Source: Euptelea pleiosperma
Taxonomy: Eukaryota; Streptophyta; Magnoliopsida; Ranunculales; Eupteleaceae
NCBI GenBank assembly: GCA_035048495.1
Contig: CM068547.1
Span: forward strand, 25,985,913 to 26,049,912
Direction: 5' to 3'
DNA length: 64,000 bases
In this document: positions 1-12,300 of the stretch, in pieces
Layout of the letters: every line of letters begins with the position of its first letter
How positions within the stretch are numbered: the stretch's first letter is position 1
The notes under the pieces: generated by a model
What the model saw: the letters and a program-made list of their open reading frames with translations, nothing else
What the model was told of the DNA's origin: nothing
The model's database searches: none
Program-made: the position numbers and the translations under genes

Positions 1-130
1 TACGCTACTTAAGCAACCCTAGGCTGAGGTAGGTCATGACTTAACTACTTTTCAGCAACCCTATGCTAGGCAGAGGAAACCTCGACTACACTGCCTTAAG
101 TAGAAGTATCAAACTTGCTTAAGTACACGA
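1..130. repeat. Degenerate tandem repeat, left part
   Basis: Imperfect units of about 42-48 bp built around a core like CTTTTAAGCAACCTTGCG followed by GAGGTAGG. The same units resume at 1708, so this is the left part of one array cut by the retroelement at 131-1707. No coding potential seen. Confidence 0.75.
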
Positions 131-358
131 CTATTTCAAGTTGACGGGTGCACGTCCCACACTTTCAAGTTGACGCTCCACATTATCCCAATGGATCTTG
201 GCTAGTTGCATCAATTTCCACTCGACGAACTTAACCCTACGCTCTTCGGACATGGCATACCGCTTAAAGTAGCGGTCCATGTTTGATAACCAGTTATTGA
301 AGGCTACTGGGTCACCATTGAAAGTTGGAGCCCCTCGGACCAATGTAGAAATAGCCAT
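131..358 (-). pseudogene. Retrotransposon gag N-terminus (fragment)
   Basis: Seventy-five codons from the ATG at 358. The product contains APTFNGDPVAFNNWLSNM and MSEERRVKFVEWKL, which resemble the start of plant gypsy gag (Retrotrans_gag) proteins: a short leader, then 'F-G-D-P..F..W...M...F'. It stops at 131-133, where the tandem array resumes, so only the start of gag remains. The open frame reaches back to 472, but the methionine at 358 follows the PBS at a normal leader distance and begins the recognisable part. No CCHC knuckle or protease is present. Confidence 0.65.
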
Positions 359-465
359 GGCTCTAAAATTTCCTATAGGTAATGTAACTAGTATGCAAAA
401 CCAATGCAAGAATAATCTAAAATAAAATAAAATAAAATAAAACAAAAATAAAATCCGAAGTGTAA

Positions 466-931
466 GAATCAAACTTTCTAAGCTAACTTAATGCTCTAAT
501 ACCAAGTTGATGTAGGACGAATGTGATAGCTTCCAACTAAAGGCTGAGATTAACAGAAAATTATTAAGAACAATAAAATAATAAATTCCCATGCTAATCA
601 CACGCAAAGAATCAGATTCAAGCAAATAGATTCATTAAAGTTCAAGGCCTTCACACTATCCCACAATATTAGATCTATTGTTTTAACAGCGAGGATCTAA
701 GAATCAAACTCCCTAAGCTAACTTAATACTCTGATACCAAGTTGATGAAGGACGAATGTGATGGCTTCCAATTAAAGGCTGAGATTAACAGAAAATTATT
801 AAGAACAATAAAATAATAAATTCCCATGCTAATCACATGCAAACACTCAGATTCAAGCAATAGATTCATTAAAGTTCAAGGCCTTCACACAATCCCACAA
901 TATTAGATCCGTTGCTTTAACGGCGATGATC
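466..931 (-). repeat. 233-bp tandem duplication of LTR end plus PBS
   Basis: The segment starting AAGAATCAAACT at 466 recurs at 699 with about 90% identity by eye. Each copy carries the LTR 3' terminus and a PBS (TTGGTATTAGAG or TTGGTATCAGAG on the minus strand). The proximal PBS copy has a T for the usual C. The element therefore has two successive LTR-end/PBS junctions. Confidence 0.8.
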
Positions 932-1707
932 TAATGGAAGGTGAAACTTCCAAGTTCCAACAAGCTTAGAGAATCAATTATGGGATGAAATGGGACTGGA
1001 ATTGGTAGAAAATGGTTACAAGGACTTTTGGATTTTCAGAAGGATAGGGTTTGATTTTTTTAAAATAAATAAATAATTGTGAACAGTAACATGAACTACC
1101 GTGAATAGTAAAGGGCAAGAAATTTAGGGTTTTAAAGATGGATATGATTTTTTTTTGATAAGTAAAAAGATGGATATGATAGGGCTAGGGTTTCACAAAC
1201 TTAGGGATTAAAGTGCTGAAATTCATCACAAAACAGAAAAAGTGATGGAGGAAAAGAAAAGAAGATGAAGAGAAAGAAGAGAGTACTTTTCGGATTCGCA
1301 CCAAGGAAGAAGAGAACAATCCATAAGAGATTTCTCAAGAGCAAAATTAATATATTTCATCATAATGAAAAAAGTACATTTAAAAGAGTTTATATAATAA
1401 CTCAAAATAACCTAATCTAATCTTAGCCATCCATCTAATCTAATGGCCACAAAAAAATATATCAACTTTAACTAAAATGAAAAATTACAATTAGATTCCT
1501 AGACTTTGTGCTAATTGCAAAGACACAAAAAACTCTAAAAAAATTAAAATAAGCCTAGAAAGGCAAAAAAGACTAAAAACTCCTTACGCAGCCCACATGC
1601 ATCTTTCCAATGTGGAGTCTTCATGATGCACATGCATGTGGGTCTTCAAAATTTTCTTCCTTGTCTTCCATTGGTAGAACCCATGTGATGCTTTAATGTC
1701 TGCATCA
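743..1707 (-). repeat. LTR of the truncated element
   Basis: About 965 bp, bounded by TGATG...CATCA on both strands and followed on the minus strand by the PBS TTGGTATCAGAG. It contains GTGAACAGTAAC and GTGAATAGTAA motifs (1079-1110) like those in the unrelated LTR at 9606-9927. Confidence 0.7.
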
Positions 1708-2355
1708 GTATGCCAAGACTACATTGCTTTTAAGAAACCATACATTGAGTAGAAAGAGCCTCAGCTTGACTATATTGAAACATCCCTCCAATAAGTTTTG
1801 ACCCTGATTACGTTGCTTTTAAGCAACCTTGCGTCTATGCTATTTATTAGCAACCTTGTGTTATGGTAGAGAACCTTGAGCACATTGCTTTTATGCAGCC
1901 TTGCGTTAAATTTTCACCCCGGTTACGCTACTTTTAAGCAACCTTGTGTCGAGGTAAGCCACAACTATGTTGCTTTTAACTTTTAAGCAATCTTGCATTG
2001 GCAAAGGAAACCTTCATTGCACTAATTTTAAGTAGAACTACATCGAGTTGTGACTTCAGCTACTCTACTTATTAGCAACCCCACGCCAAGGTAGGTCATG
2101 AGTCATGACTACACTAATTTTAAGCAACCTTGCCTCGAGTAGATAAAGTTTCAATTGCACTGCTTTTAAGTGCGTTGAGTTGTGACCTTGGCTACGGTAC
2201 TTTTAAGCAACCTTGCGTTGAGGTAGGACACAATTACAATGCTTTTAAGCAAACATATGTTAGGTAGAGAAAATCTTAGTTACATTGCTTTTAGCAAGCC
2301 TCTGTCAAGTAAGGACCTTTTCTATGCTGCTTTAAAGCAACCTATGCCGAGGTCA
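1708..2355. repeat. Degenerate tandem repeat, right part
   Basis: About fourteen imperfect units with the core TTGCTTTTAAGCAACCTTGCG separated by variable spacers such as GAGGTAGGCCACAACTA. Some units have small internal duplications (1971-1991 has CTTTTAA twice). It continues the array at 1-130. No ORF or promoter is apparent. Confidence 0.75.
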
Positions 2356-3385
2356 AGAAACATCTAGGAGCCAATGTGAGGAAATGTAGGTTTATAAAGA
2401 AGGTACTCATCAATCACATTATTGAGGTGAAATGCATTCCTAGGGGTTTCTCAATTGTTTGTCATGCCTATTCTTAATATAATACACTTCGGTATACGTT
2501 GCTCTATCCTTAATTTAGGTCAATTCCCAGGTCGCCCGCAATTTGCTGCTATTGGAAAATCTTTTATTACAATCAGACGTAACGAGTATGTACTTCTACA
2601 AAGCTTAAATAACATATATCACTGAATTTACAAATCAACATTTTAATAGATCCTAGGAACAAATAAACATAAAGGGAGTGAAATGTGACCAAATTGAGAG
2701 TGCCGACACACGATACTTATTATGACCCCACATGTATTGGATAATCAATGAAATGAATGCCCAGTGTCTGAAGGACAGCCTCTGTGATTCATGACCCCAT
2801 CAATTGTCCTTATTCCCATGTCTTGAAACACAATAGGTGAAATTTTGGAAAGACTACTTATTGATCGAACATTGGTAAATATGTAAGGTCATGTAAAATT
2901 GACAAAATGGATAAAGTAGAGAATGCAGTCAGATCCTTTTCTAGTGATTGGTAGAAAGGTCATCCATAAGTCTCACCCTCTCTACCAGTTGTACATGTTT
3001 TGAAGCTCTTCGATAAGTGATTATTTGTTCATAATGTCAAAGCCAATGGCTGTTACCACCTTTACAACTACGATGGTTTATAGGAGGGAATAACTTGTAT
3101 GCATGATGGGATGATACATTAAACTTCTTGATATTGCTTTTGAATTATTAGTCTGCGAAGATGTTTCTTTGATTGAAGCATATTGATAATATTTTAGCCC
3201 CAAATTAGATATTTTAAAGTTCAATATTAGAAATAATACTTGTATGGATATTACATCTACTTTTATGCATTTTCTAATACAAAATCTCATCAATTCTTTC
3301 TGAGTATTCAAGAAATGTGAACATATTTTTGAAGATATTGCTTCAATGAACATGACATTAGTGATTGTTTCTTTGGCACATGTAG
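2356..3385. other. AT-rich sequence, no gene seen
   Basis: I searched this stretch for the CBL exon that should precede 3386 (ending in a Gly-Leu-Ile-Asn-Lys-like peptide and a GT donor) and did not find it. It is probably intron. Only the last bases, ending TGTAG at 3381-3385, act as a splice acceptor. Confidence 0.5.
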
Positions 3386-6300
3386 GAAGAGTTTCAATTA
3401 GCTCTATTTAAGAACAGAAAGAAGGAGAACCTCTTTGCAAATCGGGTATTATGCCATATGCTTTTCTATTCATCTATTAATTGTCCAAAAGAGAATCAAA
3501 TAGATCTCAACCATTCTTATAGTATCTCAAAGTGACAGTTATGTTAACTTGGCAAGCATGTTAGCACGGAACTTTGGATTGGATCACCATTTTGAGCAGG
3601 GTTGTATGTTTAGGCAACTCTAAAATTTAAAGATGTTTAAAATATTATGTTTCAAACTTATTGTTAGAATCTGGTCAACACTTGCCCATAAATGTTTCAA
3701 TTTTTTTTTTAACTTCTTGCCAATGCTATTAAAAGTGATGCCTTCAATTGCTCAAGTGATTACCTTGGGTGAGGAGAGTGTGTATCACATCACGCAGAGC
3801 TAGGTTAGAGGGTGGTCGAGGGGGAAGTGATATGTTTTCTCGCTTAAGCCAGTGCTTTTACTTCTTTTCTTGTTCTAGAAATTGCCCTGAATCTTGCCCG
3901 TTTACAACACCATGGCCCTTGAGTTCATGGGAGTGGCCAAGAGGGTTCTTTGAAGAGATATAAACTTTAAAAAGATATCAGTGTTTGTAATTACTTATAT
4001 TTACTTTCCTTGATGGATATCTTAGCTTGGATCTTTACCAATTGGATCCTCTTCTTGGCTTTAGTTTTTCTTATAAATTGTTAAGCATGCATAAGACGGT
4101 TACATGGTTATTTGTAGGATTAATTTTATATAACATGGAAGCATTGGCTAGTCAATTACTTTCTTTTATGGGATGCATGATGCATTTGATTAGACTGTGT
4201 TTTTTATCTTTAGATAATATGTGTGATGCGACGATATTACTGCTTTATTAGCATGTCAGCTGTTTTTGTTTTTCTTAAAATCTTTTTGTTCAGTAATTTA
4301 TTGAACCTATGTATTTTACCATATTTCATATATATATTTACTTTTTTACTTCAGAATTGTTTATATACATTTTAAATAATAAAATTGCGGAATTTCTCAA
4401 GTGACCTAAAGTGTCATGACTATTTTTTAACCCCTCGTACGTAAAGATGAAATATATGCATACCACTTCTTACTAGCGTCAACCAAAAACAATCTATTCA
4501 ATTGATCACTCGTAAATACCATCAATGGTGGCATCCTAACTGGAAAACGGATCCCTCTGAAGTCTTTAAGAATAGCAGACCAATATAAAATCATGCTCTA
4601 ATCCTGTCAATTATCTGATATACTGGCTTGTACTTATTTTAAAAACTGCAACTATTCTTCTTCTTCCAAATGCACCAATATAAAAGGAGGATACACAATA
4701 GAGGTGTACCCTTGTCCTTAAATGCCCAACCATCCTTGGATAAGCCCGAGGACTCTTCTAGGCATAACCCAGAAAATGTCAAAAAGATGAATTAACACTT
4801 TTCAAGTGTATCTCGTGAAACTGTAGCGAAGAAAAAGGTGGTCTGTTATCTTCTCAGTTCAAAGGAAGAACATATTTGGCATCACCTTTCACCTCTTAAT
4901 CAAATGGTCCACAGTGAGAATCTCGTCAAGCGATGTCGTCCTAAGGAGAAAAAGTCATCTTAAATGGTAGATCTGCATAGGGCTGCTCCACACTAAATTG
5001 GCTGGAAAATAAGGATCTTCATAACAATACTTGACCAAGATGACACCCTTGTTATCCCATCTTCAAATAATTCTATCTTCAGATTGGCCCGTTACATGAG
5101 TACCCTCTAGACGAGCCATAAGGTTAGCAAGAGGCTTCACCTCCCAATAATTCAATTTCCTATGAAACCTTGGGTTCCAAACAACCGTATTCACCACCAA
5201 CAATTGCTTGTTAGAGCTTCTTTAGAGAGTACATATCGTTGCTTAATTTTTCACTTAAAAATGCTTCTTGTCAATGATTTGATATTTTTCCATTGCATAT
5301 ATTTTTCTATTTTATGAAATTGGAGGTTCTTCTAGGGGGACCAACTGTAAAAAAAATGTATAAAAGGAACCGAAATCCAGTGAAATAAAATGAAGTCACA
5401 ATTCCAATTGGAAACTAAACCATGCTTGAATGGCGTTTTAGTCGATCTTGTGAAATGGAAAATGAAGTCACTATTCCATTGGGAAATCATTCTATTCTTG
5501 AATAGCATTTTAGTCGACTTCAGGTTTCCTATACAAGCAACCCCGGGCTTTGGCTGTTAGTGGCAGTGAGAGACTTGGACAACTACAATTGAGACTGAAC
5601 TTTCTATTTCAAGAAATTCCTTGCTAAATATCCATTGGGTTTCCAAGTCCTTTCAGCCATGTTTTTGTTTTGAACACATCACCTCCAATCCAAGGATGAG
5701 TAAGATTGAATCAATTATTTTTGAAAAAGTTAACATTGATTACCAAGCTTAACCATTGTAGCTTCCATTGTCAAAGTTCTGCTTCTTTAACTCCATATTG
5801 TTAGTAGGATGGAATTCCTGAGGTTGCTCTATAGTTTCAGGTTGGGGAAATTGAATCCTTCAGTCCATCGTCTTTAATTTCCCATGAAATCCCTATGTTT
5901 TGTAATCCTCTATTGCTAAAGTGAGGTGCATGCTTGGCACTATGGAAGCCATATCTGGCCACTAACCTTAGAAAACCCGTGGTAATGAAAGTTGGAATAA
6001 TGGGAATAATAGAGCAATTGCCACGTGTGGATTGTTGTATTGGGATTGAGTTAATTCTTAAAGGCTAGTTTGGGACCCCTAAATCGAAATCTTTTGGTAG
6101 CTTGCTACTTCGAAACGCGGATATCTTTTCCATTTATCTTCTAATGAAAGGGTTTTGTTAAGTCTATGATTAGAGACTCCAAAGACGAAGTTGTGACATA
6201 GGTTGCCATCTTGAAGGACTTCCATGGTATTGATTTGCGGACTAACTGAATTAAGATAATTGCTATTTCCAACTGGAAGCTAAAGATGGATATTTTGCCT

Positions 6301-9300
6301 TCTTAAGATTAAGAATGCCCGCTTGGAAACCTTGTCTAGCCAGTATTCAAAGCATGTGATCTTGAAGGGTGCTCCTTGGGTCTTTTGGTATTTCAAATTT
6401 ATATTAAATGGAGGAAATTGCCCTTATGGGGATCCTTTGAGCTTAACGAGTCCTCTAGAGGCATAAGGTCATTCCTATAATGTATCTTGGGATTCTAGCA
6501 GGATGGATGGTCCTTGGAAATTTGCAATATACTTGTTCTTATCCTAAACATATACAAGACAGGTTGTAAGGGATGCCTAGCAATGGAGTACCCTACTAGT
6601 TTGCCTGCGTACTTAAGGATGAAAATAACAAAAGACAAAGACAATAACAAAGGCATGCCTTGTTGAATTGGAAGCCAAAATTTTAGTAAAATTCTAAGCA
6701 AGCTACATATTTGCTTTTTTTTGCCTAGAATAAAAAGGAATAAACTTGGAAGATTATATAACATAAGTTTATCAGTTGGGTTTAGACTAATCGCCGACTA
6801 TGAATGTGACTTTTCTCGCTTCTTACCTGAGGACATAAGCAATTCGGTGATTGAAATATCTTTCTTCAAGAAATCTCTCTGTTTACATACTTGTTTTGCA
6901 GAAGAAGAAGAGCTCACTCACCTCATATCTCTAACCTAAAAAGTTGGATGGACATAAATGCCCTTACACATGCCCAGAAAAGACAAAACAACCCCTCACA
7001 CCACAGCACGTGCACAACTTGCCCAAGACTATGAAAGTGGGACTTGCCAATTCCTTTGGCAAAGATACCAGCAAGTTGTTCTTCGGTCTTCGCAAAGGGA
7101 GTGCAGATCAAATCGGAACACAGCTTCTCCTTGTTGAAATGTCGGTTCACTTTAATGGACATAAATGCCCTTACAAAGAAGCATAAAAACTACCATAAGG
7201 AAAAAAAAAACTCAGAAAATACAATACCCCTCACACCACAGCATATATATTCTCTACACCCCCTTCAAGCTGGAGCATAGATGTCATACATACCCAGCTT
7301 GCCCAAGACACTATGAAAGTGGGACTTGCCAATTCCTTTGGTAAAGATACCAGCAAGTTGTTCTTCAGTCTTCATAAAGGGAGTGCAGATCAAATCGGAG
7401 TGCAGCTTCTCCTTGTTGAAATGTTGGTTCACCTCAATGTATTTAGTTCGGTCATGCTGAATTGGATTATGAGCAATACTGATTGCCACCTTGTTATCAC
7501 AATACAAACTCATTGGCTCCCTGGCAGGAAATCCCAACTCTCCTAATAGAATCTATAACAACTCTCACAAACTAAGTGCCATAGACTTAAACTTGGCCTC
7601 AATGCTCGATTTAGCAACATCATACTGTTTCTTGCTCCTCCAAGTAACAATGTTGCCACCAACCAATGTGCAATAGCTGGAGGTAGATCTCTTATCGTTG
7701 ACAGAGCTAGCCCAATTAACATCAGTGTAGGCCTCCACTCTTAAGTGGCCATGGCAAGCAAATAGTACCCATTTCCCTAGCGAGGACTTCAGGTATCTGA
7801 GAATCTTGAAAATTGCCTCAAGATGAAAGGTCGTGGGAGAATGCATGAACTGGCTGACGACACTCGCAACATCTGCTATGTCAGGTCGAGTAAAGGAGAA
7901 ACATATGAGACGACCAACTAATCTTTGATATCTTCCGACATCAACAAGGGGATCTACATCACTATCACATAAGTGGTGATTTTGCTCAATTGGGGTGTCA
8001 ATGGATTTACTAGTCCGGTCTCCTTTAGTAAATTAGGGACATATTTCCTCTGTGAAATGAAGATGCCCTTCCTTGATCTAGCAACTTCAATCCTTAGGAA
8101 GTATTTCAATTGCCATAGATCCTTGATCTCAAACTCTTTCGCTAATTCCCCTTTCCGTTGAGACATCTAAGTCGTTCCTTGTCATAACTATGCCATCAAC
8201 ATAAACAATGAGAACTGTTATCTTCCCTTCATTATGCTTATTGAATAGGGTACGGTTGGCTTGACACTGCTTATATCCATACTTCACAATGGCACTGCTA
8301 AACCTTTCAAACCATGCCCTCGGTGACTGCTTTAACCCATATAGAGCCATCTTCAATTTAAACACTTTACATTCTGAAGTGGTAAATTTGAAGCCAGGGG
8401 GTAGCCTCATGTAGACTTCTTCTAAGTCACTGATCAAATTGCAGCAACCACCAATTGAGGTTGGCAGCAAGGGACAACAAGACTCTGACTTTGCAATGGG
8501 AGCGAAGGTGTCCTGATAATCAACTCCATATGTTTGAGTATATCCCTTTGTAACAAGGTGGGCCTTATACCTTTCAACAGGGTGTTTCACAGTAAACACC
8601 CACTTGCATCCCACTAACTGTTTCCCTTTGGCAACTCAACAAGTTCCCATGTGTTATTTTTATCAAGTGCACACATAGCTTCTCTCTACTAGGGATATGA
8701 GAGAGTGTAAAAAACAGTGAGGCAAAGAAATCCAAGATAAGGTGAAAGCAAAGTGCGACAACGAGAAGATAAGGAATCATAAGATGCAAAGTTAGAGATA
8801 GGATGTTGAGTACAAGAACAAACTCCCTTTCTGACAACAATAGGAGATCTAAGTCATTAACAACTAGAGGAAGACTAATAGTAGGATTACTTAGGTCAGA
8901 GGAGGTCTTTTGGCAAGACCTAAGGGAGGTGGCAGGTTCTTGACTTCACCGCAAGTACACTTTCAGGACCTTCTCACTACTAGGCTTCACCTTAGCACTG
9001 GGTTCCTTCTACAATGAACTCCCACTGTTGGTACCATCAAACACGGATGGAGAAATAAGAAGAGGAAGAACATAAGGAATCATCTCTTCCCCTTTATGCT
9101 CCTCTCGAAGAGAGGTCTTCCGATCAGAAAAATAGGGAATGGATTCATGGAATGTGACATCCATAGAAACAAACCTCTTCCTGGTAGGGGGGTGAAAACA
9201 TTTGTAGCCTTTTCGAGTTGGGGAATACCTAAGAAACACATTTGAGAGGTTTGGGGTCAAGCTTGGAGCGGGCTGATTTGGAGAGATGGAACATAACAAA

Positions 9301-12300
9301 TACATTCAAAACCTCGCGGAAGAAGAGGAAATAGAGGAGTCTGAGGAGAGAGGATTCAAATGGTTGTAGCTCATCAGCCAAAAGAGATCCCAACTTGGAG
9401 AATACGAACCTCAACTCCAAACTGATCCAAATACATATTTTTCTAGATTTTTCAAGAGAACTGACATAGAACCTTCAATACTCATCCAAATGTCATCATA
9501 CCTGATCCAAAATATGCCTAATATCAAGCTCTATTGGCTCTTAGCTTCAGAATCTCATTAGGTTGCAACTGGCCACATGGCTCTCAACCCTAGCCTATAG
9601 TCACAAAGAAATAGAAATCTCTTTGAAAAATCTCTCTTGTGGTGTGAAGCCATCCTCTCTTGGTGCGAAGCCAAGCTAATTCGGTGCGAAGCCGAAGGTA
9701 TCTTTTTATCTCCATCTCTTTCTCTATCTCTTTTCTCTTATTATCTTCTCTTTCTCCATCTCTATTTTATTTATCAATTTCTTACATAAGAAAACCTAAA
9801 TCATACTACAACACTGTGAATAGTGCTGCGTGAATAGTGCCGTGAATGTCATGTGAATAGTGCCGTGAATAGTAATCCCCTCTTCATTCCTTCTCAAAGC
9901 GCGGAATGGTTCTCCCGTCCTACGTCAAATTTGGTATCAGAGCCCAGTTTGAAACTCCTGATCGGAAAGATGTCTCATATTGGTTCGCAATCTTTTGCAG
10001 CCGCGTTAGCTAAACTAAACGATGTGATAAATCGTTTTGAGAGCGGACTAAGCAACCATTTAAATCGTATTGAGAGCAAACTGGAGGCAAGGGTCTCCGC
10101 CAGAGTTCCAATCAGTAATTGTCGTCTTGGAAAGTCACTACCACAACCACTGGCTTTTCCACCTCTTTCCGGCAAGCTATTGGAAGGTTTCACAGCAAAA
10201 CCCCTAAAGAGGTCTCGAAGTAAGTCGAGAAGAAAGTAAACGAAGAAATAAAAGCCGTTAAACAAGATGGTGTTTTTTCATCCGAGGAAAATGAAAAAAT
10301 CGACGAGGAAGAAAAAGCCAAAACTGAGGAATTAGCCAGTCCTGAAGCTCCTATGGTTGTATCAGACGAAAAGACGGAGGATAAGCATATTGATCCGCTT
10401 GCTATTATGGAGAATAAAAATGATGATGATTCCTCTGGTTCAGACGCTCCAGCTGAAGATGGCCCAAATAGTATAGAAGATCCTGATCTGAAACCAGATA
10501 TTTCTGCTGTTTTAGAACTGACAGTTGAAAATAAAGCAAATGGAACAAGCAAAGATTTCTTATCAAAGAAGGTCAGAGTTGAGGACATAGACCATGTTTC
10601 AGAAAATTTATACCTGTCAAAGATGCAAAAGAAAAACTGAAGGGAAAGTACTCCAAATATCTCTTCCGTTGGAAAAGCCTATTGCAATATCTCAACTTGA
10701 ATTCGAGATCGAATTCTTTTCAACCAGGAGGGTTTGATGCGGGAGCATTCTACTACGATCATCCGCGCTACACTGAATCAATGCCCAATCAAGTGGATCC
10801 TATTTACTATTTATAGTAATTCATGTTTTTACTATTTATAGTAAATCCCGAATTTACTATTTATAGTAAATTTTGATTTTACTATTTTTAGTGGACCCCA
10901 CGAAGATTTGTTTTAATTTAATTAGGATTTTCAATTGAGATTTTGTTTCCAATTAGGATTTTATTATTGATTGCAATAGTTGATTTGTAGTAGGAGTTTC
11001 TAATTCCAATTAGATTAGAATTAGGAAAGTTCAAGTAGGGAGTCTTATAAAAGGTGATGTACCCTTTGATTTTAAGGATGAAAGATTATGAATGAAGAAA
11101 TAGAAATCTCTTTGAGAAATCTCTCTTGTGGTGCGAAGCCATCCTCTCTTGGTGCGAAGCCAAGCTAATTCGGTGCGAAGCCGAATGTATCTTTTTATCT
11201 CCATCTCTTGCCTGCGTAATCCCCTCTTCATTCCTTCTCAAATCGCGTAACGGTTCTCCCGTCCTGCGTCATTATCAACTGGGACCCTAACCTTCTTGGA
11301 CATAAAGGATGAATTAGTAGTGTTAAAACATTTTGTCCATCTTGAGCCCTTGAATGAAAATCTTTTAAATTTTCATCACAGACAATTGGATTCATCCTGA
11401 CTGAAAACGGAGTTCATATTGTTAGATATCTATACTTTTTGTAATATTTGTAGAGAATTTTGGTGTTGATAGTTATTCTTGTGGAGCGATAAAGCATTAT
11501 TTAATTTGGACCTTGTATTCTTCTTATTTTGTATCATAATGTACTTGAGTATTGTTTGTTGGTTGAAGTTGAAGAATTGCACGAAATAGACAAACTCCAC
11601 CATGTTTCTACTAGTGTCATTTCTGCTTTCAAAAGAAAATTTTCAACATTTAATTAGTTGTATTTGTATCATAATACATGTAGATCTTTGATCTGTTTGA
11701 TGTTAAGCGAAAGGGAGTCATTGATTTTGGTGACTTTGTTCGATCACTCAATGTCTTTCACCCAAATGCTCCACAGGAAGACAAAATCGATTGTAAGTGA
11801 CATGGTTTAATAATTACCCTTGGATTTTTTAAGGTTTTTTTTAATGTTACATGGTATGCTTGAATACGCTTCTTTACCATGCAACTTTCACATGGCATTG
11901 CAGTTTCATTTAAGCTTTATGATTTGGATGGTACGGGCTTCATTGAGCGTCAAGAGGTAAAACTTTTTGTTTTTGTTCTTCTATTTTATTTATTTTTTAC
12001 TTTGTTGGTGCCTATTATTCACGAGTGATGTGAAAAGCTATGCTACTAGGACCTTTAAACTCTTGTGAGTGTGAAAAACCTACTTATGGCTTGGTGAGAA
12101 AGTGGCTAAAATTAGAACTGCTTGCTACTAGCACTAGAATTTGTAAATTTGCATAAATAAGATACTTCATTACATATATATTCTCATGATATTATCTAGG
12201 GGACACTTTTTTGTTTAATTTTTTTCTATATTCTCGAAAACTCCATCTATTTGGCTCTTACAGAGTGCCATATGATTTCTGATCACACCCACGCCACCTT

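Larger units (their letters stand above)
131..1707 (-). mobile_element. Truncated LTR retrotransposon (LTR + PBS + gag start)
   Basis: Read on the minus strand, the order is an LTR (1707 to 743), a TGGTATCAGAG-type primer binding site complementary to initiator tRNA-Met, and the start of a gypsy-like gag (358 to 131). Protease, polymerase and the other LTR are missing. The element sits inside the tandem array covering 1-130 and 1708-2355, so it probably inserted there and then lost its 3' part. The Ty3-gypsy assignment rests only on the gag fragment and is moderate. Confidence 0.75.
9606..11271 (+). mobile_element. Pol-less LTR retrotransposon (5' LTR truncated)
   Basis: The 3' part of a 5' LTR (9606-9927, ending TCCTACGTCA) is followed by the PBS TTGGTATCAGAGC (9931-9943), an ~800-bp interior, a polypurine tract CCAGGAGGGTT (10724-10734) and a full 3' LTR (10735-11271, TGATGCGGGAGC...CTGCGTCA). 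The LTRs share GAAGCCATCCTCTCTTGGTG but differ by a ~140-bp indel near 9714-9880, present only in the 5' copy, that carries GTGAATAGTGCCGTGAATAGT repeats. No protease, RT or integrase fits in the interior, so the element is non-autonomous or internally deleted. It lies in the CBL intron. No TSD can be assessed because the 5' edge is lost. Confidence 0.8.

Noticed and set aside
1740..2350. Array as a protein-coding leucine-rich repeat
   Set aside because: All frames have frequent stops and unit lengths vary without regard to three.
2999..3030. Possible missing CBL exon (GAAGCTCTTCGATAAG)
   Set aside because: Three codons only; no reading into the expected Phe-Glu-Leu-Phe-Lys segment and no donor at the right place.
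3769..3963. 64-codon ORF in the CBL intron
   Set aside because: No domain, no splice context, sense-strand intron sequence; length is within chance for this composition.
6290..6420. LINE ORF1-like peptide fragment on the + strand
   Set aside because: Only a few residues of resemblance, with stops on both sides.
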